A DNA stretch of 64,000 nt from Undaria pinnatifida (taxonomy: Eukaryota > Sar > Phaeophyceae > Laminariales > Alariaceae). Every line of letters begins with the position of its first letter. Position 1 is the stretch's first letter. The stretch covers positions 4,635,896 to 4,699,895 of the forward strand of contig JABAKD010000014.1 of the NCBI GenBank assembly GCA_012845835.1, in the 5' to 3' direction. Of this stretch, positions 58,679-64,000 are shown in pieces. The notes beneath the pieces were generated by a model that did no database searches, had not been told where the DNA came from, and saw only the letters and a program-made list of their open reading frames with translations. The translations under genes and the position numbers were made by a program.

Positions 58679-61600
58679 CTCAAATCACTCACTCGCTCGC
58701 TCGCTCACTCACTCACTCACTCACTCACTCACTCACCCACTCACTAACTCACTCACTCACTCACTCACTCACTCACTCACTCACTCAATCACTCAATCAC
58801 ATGTGCCAATTCTCCGGTAGGTTATAATTTTAGAGGCTACGGGAGACATGCAGTACGTGCTGCCCCTCATGCTGACCCTCATGGCCGCGCGCTGGGTGGG
58901 AAACGTCTTCAACGAAGGCCTGTACGACATGCACATACACGCTAACAAGGTAGGTTTTTTTGGGGGGGGTTCTGCTGCCCACTGCTAGGGTTTTGATCGA
59001 CTGCGCACTATTTTACGGGGGAGACGTTATAATGAGGACCAAAAAATGGTCAGTAAAAATTCGGTGGTACATATATAAAGTTTTTTGTGTATGCCGTAGG
59101 TCCAGGTTACTATGCTCCCCGGTAAACAATCCTTTGTTTTGCTTCCAGGTGTGTTTCCTCTGTACGATAGCGACACGTACGCTACGGTGAAAGTGCGCAA
59201 TTTGTCCTCTGAGGGTGGTCACTTGATTTGCCTTCTGAGGGTGGTGACTTGATTTCCCTGCCTTCTGAGGGTGGTGGGTTGATTTTCCTTATGAGGGTGG
59301 TGGGTTTATTTGCCTTCTGAGGGTGGTGGCTGTGGTGGCTTGATTCGCCTTTTGAGGGTGGTGGCTTGATTTTTCTTCTGAGGGTGGTAACTTGGTTTGC
59401 CTTCTGAGGGTGGTCACTTGATTTTCTTTCTGAGGATGGTCACTTGGTTTTCCTTCTGAGGAAGGTCACTTGATTTTCCTTCTGAGGGTGGTCACTTGAT
59501 TTGCCTTGCCTTCTGAGGGTGGTCGCTTGATTTTCGTGGCCTCTGACGGTGGTCACTTGATTTGCCTTCTGAGGGTGGCTGCTTGATTTGCCTTCTGAGG
59601 CTCTTAACGTATTGAGGAGGTCGTGACCTCACCCAAAAAGCTGATTTTTCAGCAAAACTGAATGTGCAATCAATCCGATGACCAAAAACCATGGCCTAGG
59701 GTATAAAAAATATTCGTACAGTAGAAGGTCCCCCAATAAGGCTGTATCCCCGTACAAGGCGGTATCCCGATGTAAGGCGGTCAAGATCGCATGGTGTGAC
59801 TGGGGCATAGCACTCATAACCTGGACTAATACAGTAGGGATCCCCCAATAAGGCGGTATCCCCATATAAGGCGGTATCCCGATATAAGGCGGTCAAGATC
59901 GCATGGTGTGACTGGGGCATAGCACTCATAACCTGGACTGAATAAGGCGGCCTCCCCCTATAAGGCGGTTATATTACTCTCGCACACCACCGCCATTACT
60001 GGGGGTGCCCTTGCTTTGCTATTGCGAAACAAAAATGGAATTCGGCCGAATTTGGGTTGAGGAGGTCCCCGTCTTGCACAAAAATTGTTTGCCGAAAGAA
60101 TGCTACCTCTGCATGTCTATTCGTAGCGCGCGTCGAGCCTTTTGTTTTGGGCGTGCTTCTACTGCCTGAGACGGGTTGGGACTTTCGACTGCGCACTAAA
60201 AGTTGTTGTGCTTTTCTGCTGTGCTCCCTCTGTACGGTAGCCTTTTTTTCTGTTGTTTTTTTCAGTGACTGGTCTCTTTTTGGACGTAGTTTGTTTCGGT
60301 TGTATTGCACTCCCACGCCCCCCACCCCCAGCCCCACCCCAACCTCTACCCCCATCTCCTTCCGGCCCCACTCCACCCCACCCCAACCCTACCCCCACCC
60401 CCACCCCATCCAAACCCCACCCCCACGCCCTGCCAACACCCACGCCCGCCTCCCATCTCCACCCCTCCCACCCCCATCCAACACCCCAACCCTCACCCCC
60501 ACCCCATCCAACGGTAGCGGGGCGACAGAAGTTTCTGGATTCCGAACATGGGGAGGTAATCAATATCTCGGTCGAAACGAAACGTCACTCGGAAGGCATT
60601 CGTCTCGCGCAACCCGACCAAGATTTCTCTGCGCTAGTAGTCCCTGAAACAACCGATAGTTCTACACTTGAGGAGCTCAACCGGTCACACAATTAGTTAA
60701 TCCGACAACTGCAACTCCTGCCGCGGGATGCCTCCCCACACCCCATCCCACCCCCACCCCCACCCTCCACCCCCCGGCCCCTGCCAACACAGCTGCCCTT
60801 CTTAGAGGACGAGTGCCCTTCGGTGGCGAAGCAAAACGACATGACGGCGTCGCAGGCCATGTCCAGAAGGGTGCGATGCCTAAGACCTTTGGAGAGGGCC
60901 GGTGCGGTTTTCGACACCCTCAACGCTTGCGAGCATGATTGCTTTCCTGTCGTCGACGAGCAGGGCGGCAACGTGCTGGTGGGCACTGTTTTGCGGTGAG
61001 GCCTTTGGGGGGGGAAGGGAGGGGGCTGTTTTTTTACACCTTTGATGCTTGTGTGAACGATCGGTTTCCTGTGGCCGATGAGCGGGGGGGCAACGTGCTT
61101 GGTCGGCACTGCTTTGCGGTGGGGCATGGAGTGGTGGAGAGGCGGGGGTGGGGGGTTGTGGTTGTGGGGGTAGGCCACCGCGTATGCTGGCGCTTGGCTG
61201 TGTGGCTGTATTTTTGTCTGTGTCTGTCAATCTGCGTGTGTCAATTTGCGTGTTTGTGAAGACTTTTGTTTTTATGTGTGCATGGCATGGTGTGTTTCTC
61301 TTTGTCTCGGTTTCTGTTTGTTCGTGTGTGTATCTCTGTGGCTGTGGCTTTTTTTTCTGCCTGGAGGTCGGTGAGACTGTGCACGTTGCCCCCGCCCCCA
61401 CTAACCCCCCCCCCCTCCCCACCCCTCCCCTACAAGAAGACGCTGTAGAAAAGTTTGGCGGGTACAAGACAGAAGTAAAATAAATAATATAAGAAAGGGA
61501 AAGGCAAGCGCTAAGAAATACGGTGAAAGAGGAGAAGCGCTTAGAGATATACGGGGGGTTGAGGGAAGATATTGGAATGAACATGTATCTGCACGGCCCA

Positions 61601-63125
61601 ATGGACTACGCGGAAAAGCTGAAACTGCGATTTCGTGTAGGGTACCGGGACCTACCAGAAGAAGAAAGAGATGCACCAGTGGTCAGGAGGAGGAGGACGT
61701 GGATGCACATATAAGCCCGTGTGGCACAACAGTAAAGAGTAGGACTCGCATAGTAGGAAAGTATGAAATATTCAAGGAGGAACGACGTTAGAGGAGGAGA
61801 TGAGGAAATTAGACGTATGTGACATGGAAGAGTTTGGTAGTCTAGAGAGTAGCGAGAAAACGATCGCTATCCTAGGAGACAGATGGTGAAATACACAAGG
61901 ATGAACGGAATGCGTTAGAGGAGGCGATGCGGAAATTAGACGTAGGTGACATGGAAGAGTTTGGTAGTCTAGAGAGTAGCGAGGAAACGATCGCTATCCT
62001 AGGAGACAGATGGTGGCCGCAGACGACGAAACAGGGCGGGGATAGAATATGCATACAGTTTATATGTAGTATTGGAAGAAGCGTGATGAGCGCCCAACTG
62101 TTGGAGGTCTCTCTATTAGGAGTAGGAACGGTGCTCCGTCTCGAAAGGGATGCATGCTCAATGGTCGAAGGACTAAGGCAAGCAACAAATGAGTACGCCC
62201 CCCCCCCCCGCCTCCCCCCCCGTAACTATATATATAATAGTTGGCCTCGGTTGGCACCGACGCTGTAAAACATTATATGTTTATTGGGGTTGGCATTGAT
62301 TGGCAACGACACTGTAAAACATGCCAATCACTACGTGAGCTAGCCATCCAGAGTACCGTTTTTTTTTTTTTTTTGGCGGTCACAATGGTGGTTATCGTGT
62401 TAGATCATATTGTGCGGAGTGGAGAACCCTACCTTCGCACAAGAAGAATGATCGCATCACGTAGTGTGAACATGGTAAGGCACCCACGAGGCAGTTTTAT
62501 AGTAATACCCATTGCTGTCTCTGGAGTGGCCACACACCAGAAAACAAAGTATAATTCATTGGCGCTATCATCCATATGCAAGAAAGTAGGCACAAGGTGC
62601 CGAAGTCCGTCTTACGAGCGGTTCTTGGAAGGATGCAATTCACCCTTCATGCGACTCGCCGAATACCTCACGGCGCTTCGCGGCTTCGCTTGGTGCAAGC
62701 AATGTCTGCCTGGTTGGTGAAAACCCGACGTACTCCGTCCCGGCATAGCAGGGATGCGAGGGTCTATTGTCATAAGACTTAGACCATGCACGAACTGAGT
62801 ACACCCCCCCCCCCCCCCCCTCCCTCCCTCCCTCATGTTCTCCCTCATTTATCGGAAAACCCTTCCAGCAAGTGCTTGATGCTCTTGCTGCATCAGAAGG
62901 CGTTCGGGCCGGACGGCACCGCTCGATCAGGACATCCATCGGCCCCCGGCGGCGGCAATGTTGGTGGTGATGGCGGTGGCATCTCACCCCTGATATCGTG
63001 GGGGGCGATGGAGCGTATCTACCCCCGCTACCCTACGATTGAGTCCGTCAACCTATCGGATGAGGAGCGGAGAATGTGGATTGACCTCCGACCGTACGTC
63101 AACACTGCGCCTTACGTCATAAACG
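43869..63125 (+). CDS. CLC-6/7-type chloride/proton exchanger (14 exons seen)
   Basis: A CLC family anion transporter, closest in style to the endomembrane CLC-6/7 and plant branch. Exons: 43869-43932, 45108-45238, 46215-46527, 48751-48876, 50513-50645, 50876-51012, 51694-51857, 52440-52581, 53732-53839, 55014-55176, 57378-57508, 58821-58949, 60793-60995, 62869-63125; 2201 bp, about 733 residues, every phase matching. The three anion-pathway motifs are present: GSGIP (151-155, Ser as in Cl- rather than nitrate types), GKEGP (193-197, gating Glu 195) and GLFVP (481-485). FSLEEG carries the second Glu (264), the 'proton glutamate' of 2Cl-/H+ exchangers, which channels lack. A first CBS domain starts near residue 597. 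The second CBS domain and stop lie beyond the window. The N-terminus is acidic and probably lacks an upstream exon. Confidence 0.95.
44785..45000. repeat. Fold-back dispersed repeat, copy 2
   Basis: Shares ggttagaaa, gtttcgctg, tttggc-tt-g-ttgtgacgttcg and cggtttc with 19950-20080. Lies in CLC intron 1. Confidence 0.5.
45108..45238 (+). CDS. CLC exon 2: hydrophilic N-terminus
   Basis: Acceptor CGCCTCAG, codes [33 protein letters not shown] and RDRGR. It ends AG before donor GTTGGC, exactly completing the Arg codon begun at 46215. Confidence 0.75.
45305..45865 (+). pseudogene. LINE 3' end (C-terminal zinc-like domain), decayed
   Basis: Frames give [20 protein letters not shown], then [20 protein letters not shown], a stop, [35 protein letters not shown] and [19 protein letters not shown]. 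The C-containing HIV-EC--Y--ER pattern is typical of the C-terminus of non-LTR retrotransposon ORF2. Ends atgagtac and similar, followed by poly(C). Matches 61540-62200 along most of its length. Confidence 0.6.
45945..46030 (+). mobile_element. Poly(C)-tailed retroposon fragment
   Basis: ggtctatggtccataagacc and gggcatgcatgatacc followed by a C-rich tail. Sense to CLC. Confidence 0.5.
46105..46195 (+). mobile_element. Poly(C)-tailed retroposon fragment before CLC exon 3
   Basis: ggatgcgcgggtcccaattg, ctcaagactgcggctatgca, then atgataccccccc. The tail runs into the exon-3 3' splice site 20 bp later. Confidence 0.65.
46215..46527 (+). CDS. CLC exon 3: helices B-D and GSGIP filter
   Basis: Acceptor CTCCGCAAG. 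Codes [13 protein letters not shown], a membrane helix ([18 protein letters not shown]), a second ([19 protein letters not shown]) and [18 protein letters not shown]. Donor GTGAGT follows LPRV; reading on would stop at 46548. Its 3' end is copied twice more downstream. Confidence 0.95.
46528..46870 (+). repeat. Two tandem copies of CLC exon 3's 3' end
   Basis: The string gggtcgggtattcctgag is at 46471 (exon), 46645 and 46805, spacing 174 and 160 bp. Each unit holds the last 60 bases of the exon, its donor and the intron start. The second copy keeps gtgagt. The third reads gtagat. They encode [19 protein letters not shown] and [19 protein letters not shown]. Confidence 0.9.
46871..47000 (-). 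pseudogene. LINE 3'-end fragment, antisense
   Basis: Reverse complement of the [14 protein letters not shown] segment of the LINE tails at 45770 and 62115, with its poly(C) end (seen here as a G-run at 46870). Confidence 0.65.
47560..47890. repeat. GTCCCG-rich tandem repeat
   Basis: Irregular 30-50-bp units (gtttaccgtcccgtcgag and similar), at least five. Lies in CLC intron 3. Confidence 0.65.
48405..48700. repeat. Dispersed repeat shared with 29797-29985
   Basis: See partner. Here its last 75 bp are themselves duplicated (ggtaca/tag-gccttcgtt at about 48527 and 48630). Confidence 0.55.
48751..48876 (+). CDS. CLC exon 4: GKEGP gating glutamate
   Basis: 42 codons: [42 protein letters not shown]. 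Donor GTGCGT. The Glu of GKEGP is the external gate. Confidence 0.95.
49010..49260. repeat. G-run and GGTGCTG-rich low complexity
   Basis: A run of about 21 G then ggtgctggtgctggtagtag repeats. It starts about 130 bp after the exon-4 donor. Long frames on both strands are artefacts. Confidence 0.8.
49395..49695. repeat. About 181-bp tandem duplication
   Basis: gcttccaa-ggctgc, ggagcttccc(a/g)acgtt and cc(a/t)aaaaggtg recur at about 49410 and 49586. The closing string cttgaggagctcaaccg (49869) is also at 60668. Confidence 0.6.
50045..50180. repeat. (TTG/CTG)n microsatellite
   Basis: Imperfect TTG, CTG and GTG triplets over 130 bp in CLC intron 4. Confidence 0.85.
50513..50645 (+). CDS. CLC exon 5
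   Basis: Acceptor TTTTGAACAG after a long C-rich tract. Codes [35 protein letters not shown] and [10 protein letters not shown]. The [19 protein letters not shown] string is diagnostic of CLC-6/7-like members. Confidence 0.95.
50876..51012 (+). CDS. CLC exon 6: proton glutamate
   Basis: Separated from exon 5 by only 230 bp. Codes [45 protein letters not shown]. The second Glu of LEEG marks exchangers. Confidence 0.95.
51694..51857 (+). CDS. CLC exon 7
   Basis: Acceptor CCGTGTAG. Codes [17 protein letters not shown], then helix [20 protein letters not shown] and [10 protein letters not shown]. Confidence 0.95.
52440..52581 (+). CDS. CLC exon 8
   Basis: Codes [47 protein letters not shown]. 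Two in-frame donors six bases apart are possible: after ACG (GTACAG) or after CAG (GTGAAC). The longer is used here. Confidence 0.9.
52740..53000. repeat. GACCCG-rich repeat in CLC intron 8
   Basis: Eight or so gacccg units, a link with gatttcgga, ctttcaaaaccttcc, and gacccgtgaaaagccc at the end, as at 21905 and 22350. Confidence 0.75.
53732..53839 (+). CDS. CLC exon 9
   Basis: 36 codons: [36 protein letters not shown]. Matches the extracytosolic loop '-YNC--G-YN-LASLF-----AIR-LF' of the family when joined to exon 10. Confidence 0.95.
53990..54055. repeat. Solo 91-bp monomer (partial)
   Basis: ggaaaccca-ttttcggggacaaataattt-gagttgagatagggagag matches the 21010-21397 monomer. It sits between exon 9's echo and its parent. 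Confidence 0.6.
54381..54552 (+). pseudogene. Degraded copy of CLC exon 9 3' half and donor
   Basis: Codes [16 protein letters not shown], then GTGGGTGG at the donor position, then intron sequence that also matches that after exon 9 (ggtggttg, ttgagttgtccc, cgctcgc-ccc). Roughly 70% identical to 53785-53950. Confidence 0.8.
54735..54856 (+). pseudogene. LINE 3'-end fragment with poly(C) tail
   Basis: ctattgggagcaggaacggt, ctcgaaagggatgcgtggtc and caacaaacgagtac followed by about 20 C. Confidence 0.75.
54857..54960 (+). mobile_element. Poly(C)-tailed retroposon before CLC exon 10
   Basis: gttggtgaaaacccgatgtg, gcatagtagggatgcgaggg, ctacggccatgcacaaactg, agtacaccccccc. The tail continues into a pyrimidine tract ending at the exon-10 acceptor, 55 bp on. 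Confidence 0.75.
55014..55176 (+). CDS. CLC exon 10: GLFVP motif
   Basis: Acceptor GGCGAAG. Codes [54 protein letters not shown]; donor GTGAGA. Ends one base into the Gly codon of AAFGR. Confidence 0.95.
55482..55560. repeat. Solo 91-bp monomer
   Basis: aaacccttttgggggacaaa, tttacttgaaatttgtatag, ggggctctaaaggggttaa; closest to monomers at 21138-21229. Confidence 0.8.
55600..55990. repeat. 19-20-bp tandem array (tgtggttcagtagacctat)
   Basis: About 17 units of tgtggttcagtagacctat and variants. A looser set (gtggtgcagtaggcca) begins at 55190, immediately after the exon-10 donor. Confidence 0.85.
56157..56665. repeat. Large inverted repeat (fold-back), arms about 190 bp
   Basis: The left arm 56160-56345 (ctttatccagctgacggtca, ... 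gcgaacaggcttctcac) is the near reverse complement of 56485-56660 (gtgagaagcctgttcgc, ... tgaccgtcagctggataaag), with a spacer of about 140 bp. One arm has small indels. Confidence 0.85.
56889..57130 (-). pseudogene. Copia integrase fragment in CLC intron 10
   Basis: On the minus strand, a degraded zinc-binding stretch ([14 protein letters not shown] in one frame) precedes [20 protein letters not shown] and [19 protein letters not shown] in another. The first catalytic Asp (YTDLMGP) and the DDY motif are visible; the remaining core is missing. Confidence 0.65.
57185..57325. repeat. GACCCG-rich repeat in CLC intron 10
   Basis: gacccgacccgacccgaccg, gagatttcgaacac, gaccggtgagcag. Short member of the family at 21905. 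Confidence 0.7.
57378..57508 (+). CDS. CLC exon 11
   Basis: Acceptor GATTACAG. Codes [43 protein letters not shown]; donor GTGAGT. About seven decayed copies of its last 30 bases and donor follow in the intron. Confidence 0.95.
57509..58080 (+). repeat. About seven copies of CLC exon 11's 3' end and donor
   Basis: Copies of (g)gcgcgcatgactatctcgct, tgctgtgagtcat lie near 57545, 57608, 57674, 57737, 57797, 57863 and 58036, mostly 60-68 bp apart, each followed by a G-run of 9-14. Most keep a GTGAG donor-like string. Related accessory repeats (cgaa-ggccaagt-ttc-ccgtg) continue to about 58235. Confidence 0.92.
58313..58395. repeat. Solo 91-bp monomer, inverted
   Basis: cccctccctatactagtatc, aagtaagctgtccccaaaaa, cgggtttcca: reverse complement of the 21010-21397 monomer. 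Confidence 0.7.
58440..58800. repeat. Compound tetranucleotide microsatellites
   Basis: (GCTT)n 58453-58550, an 8-bp ttgactgc array to about 58635, (GGCT)n 58640-58676 and (CACT)n 58684-58797, directly before exon 12. Confidence 0.95.
58821..58949 (+). CDS. CLC exon 12
   Basis: 43 codons starting at acceptor [51 protein letters not shown] second AG at 58831-58832 would shift the frame and is rejected. Confidence 0.95.
59190..59610. repeat. About 27-30-bp tandem array (cttctgagggtggtcacttg)
   Basis: About 14 units of ccttctgagggtggtcactt then gatttg. No unique spacers, so not CRISPR-like. Confidence 0.9.
59725..59975. repeat. 116-bp tandem repeat, about 2.3 copies
   Basis: aataaggc(t/g)gtatcccc recurs at 59733, 59849 and, partly, 59941. 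Each unit contains its own short taaggcggtatcccg repeats and ataacctggact. Confidence 0.85.
60300..60515. other. CCCCACC-rich low-complexity tract
   Basis: Almost pure C/A/T pyrimidine-biased sequence upstream of CLC exon 13. The G-rich complementary frames are artefacts. The downstream 60525-60696 frame ([20 protein letters not shown]) ends in a stop and has no family. Confidence 0.7.
60793..60995 (+). CDS. CLC exon 13: first CBS domain
   Basis: Acceptor CCAACACAG. Codes [53 protein letters not shown] and [14 protein letters not shown]. The 'A--VM----CL-----V--V---L---H--FPVVD' layout is CBS1, which in other CLCs binds nucleotide at the CBS1/CBS2 interface. Confidence 0.95.
61030..61125 (+). 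pseudogene. Degraded copy of CLC exon 13 3' end and donor
   Basis: acacctttgatgcttgtgtg, atcggtttcctgtggccgat, gagcggggg, caacgtgctt-ggtcggcactgctttgcg then gtgggg. About 75-80% identical to 60925-60998, beginning only 35 bp after that exon's donor. Confidence 0.88.
61500..62200 (+). pseudogene. LINE 3' end, decayed, poly(C) tail
   Basis: [38 protein letters not shown], later [20 protein letters not shown]-like frames, [19 protein letters not shown], and [15 protein letters not shown]-type antisense-of-frame tail ending aatgagtacgCCCCCCCC at 62189-62210. An 88-bp internal duplication (gaagagtttggtagtctaga at 61825 and 61955) adds damage. No catalytic domain in the window. Confidence 0.65.
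62405..62815 (+). mobile_element. Retroposon-like repeat, copy 1, before CLC exon 14
   Basis: Starts tcatattgtgcggagtggag, passes aaggcacccacgaggcag, gcaagaaagtaggcacaagg, tcatgcgactcgccgaatac, gttggtgaaaacccgacgta and ends accatgcacgaactgagtac + poly(C). The tail continues to the exon-14 3' splice site 55 bp on. Confidence 0.8.
62869..63125 (+). CDS. CLC exon 14: CBS1 end and linker
   Basis: Acceptor CCTTCCAG. Codes [16 protein letters not shown], a Gly-rich linker ([11 protein letters not shown]), then [20 protein letters not shown] and [19 protein letters not shown]; donor GTGGGT. 'DL-PY-N--PY-V' leads into CBS2 in the family, which is not in the remaining 875 bp. Confidence 0.93.
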
Positions 63126-63372
63126 GTGGGTTCTGATTTTGTATTTTTTTCATGGGGGGGGGTTCGACGGCGCCTTAGATTATTGTTTCTTGGACTTTTG
63201 TAAAAAATCATACCTCGGTTGTTTTCCTTTTTTTCGTATTTGCGCCCTTCGAAAGACGCGCGGTGAGATCAGCAGCTAAATTTCCGTCCGATTCAAAATC
63301 TCGAATTTCGCGCGACTCTGACTACAATGCTTCCCCCCACCCCCCCCCCCCCCTCCCCTCCCCTTTCCTCCT

Positions 63373-63745
63373 CATATTGTGCGGAGTGGAGAGCCTTAAC
63401 TCCGCGCAAGGCGGATAGTATGACGCAGTGTACATGTGGTAAGGCACCCACGAGGCAGTTGCATAGAATGTGTCTCTAGAATTGGTCACACCATAAAACA
63501 AATAAATGTGTTCGAAGCTGTCATCCGACATGCAAGAAAGTACGCACAAGGTGCGGAAGTCCGCCTCATAAGTGTTTTTTTGGTAGGATGCAGCTCACCT
63601 TTCATGCGACTCGCCTTCGCGCTTGGCGCACGCGATGTCTGCCTAATCGGTGAAAACCCGGCGTGCGCCGGGCATTGAACGGATGCGGGGGTCAATGGTC
63701 TCAAGACTACATCTGTGCAAGAAAGGAGTGCACTCCCCCTGCCCC
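63373..63745 (+). mobile_element. Retroposon-like repeat, copy 2
   Basis: Same order of blocks as copy 1, about 75% identical; the tail is gagtgcactccccctgcccc. Confidence 0.75.
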
Positions 63746-63789
63746 CCTTCCCTTGCGCCATCTCCCCTCCCTCTCCCACCCCCCCCCCC

Positions 63790-64000
63790 TCATAGTATTA
63801 CCCATTGCTGTCTCTGGAGTGGTCACACCAGAAAACAAAGTATAACTCATTGCCGCTGTCATCCATAAGCAAGAAAGTAGGCACAAGGTGCCGAAGTCGG
63901 TTTTACGAGCGGTTCTTGGAAGGATGCGGATCACCCTTCATGCGACTCGCCGAACACCTCACGGCGCTTCGCGCTTGGTGCAAGCAACGTCTGCCTGGTT
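63790..64000 (+). mobile_element. Retroposon-like repeat, copy 3 (cut by window end)
   Basis: Begins internally at tagtattacccattgctgtc and matches copy 1 closely up to gcaacgtctgcctggtt at the last base. Confidence 0.8.

Noticed and set aside
59190-59610. Regular repeats resembling a CRISPR array
   Set aside because: Units are contiguous and diverged, there are no unique spacers, and it lies in an intron of a eukaryotic gene.
60525-60696. Possible extra CLC exon ([20 protein letters not shown] ... stop)
   Set aside because: It ends in a stop before exon 13, lies in the loop before CBS1 where the family has no insertion, and its tail (cttgaggagctcaaccg) repeats at 49869.

Overview
The window looks like nuclear DNA of an intron-rich, repeat-rich eukaryote. 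GT-AG introns, a CLC-6/7-type transporter, a signal peptidase subunit, copia and LINE debris and many G/C homopolymer runs would fit a multicellular stramenopile such as a brown alga. That placement is an impression, not something the sequence proves. Almost all long open frames are shadows or low-complexity artefacts. The two genes I trust were rebuilt from short exons whose reading phases agree across every junction.

Layout. 0-11.5 kb is TE debris: a polyprotein tail, two LINE fragments, a 105-bp and a 61-bp tandem repeat, and an array of 12-bp palindromic units at 6.3-8.05 kb. 11.6-16.0 kb is a scrambled copia element with gag on + and integrase and RT/RNase H on -, bounded by inverted LTR-like arms. 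16-23.4 kb holds satellites, a 15-bp array, a 91-bp monomer array abutting a mariner-type MITE, and GACCCG repeats. 23.6-27.4 kb (-) is a five-exon gene for signal peptidase complex subunit 2 (SPCS2). 28-32.8 kb is repeats. 32.8-41.4 kb is a near-identical 4.2-kb unit in tandem, with inverted termini and a possible target-site duplication. 43.9-63.1 kb (+) is a 14-exon CLC chloride/proton exchanger gene, incomplete at its 3' end and probably also at its 5' end. Its introns are full of retroposon tails, microsatellites and broken copies of its own exons.

The most unusual signal is in the introns. Five exons (four in CLC, one in SPCS2) are followed by one or more degraded copies of their own 3' end, usually with the 5' splice site ('exon echoes'); one is copied about seven times. 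A retroposon family ending in poly(C) rather than poly(A) lies mostly sense to the host gene, and in four introns it supplies the pyrimidine tract just upstream of a 3' splice site. SPCS2 would act in the ER membrane signal peptidase complex. The CLC protein would act in an endomembrane such as the vacuole or lysosome. The two genes are divergent and I see no functional link between them.
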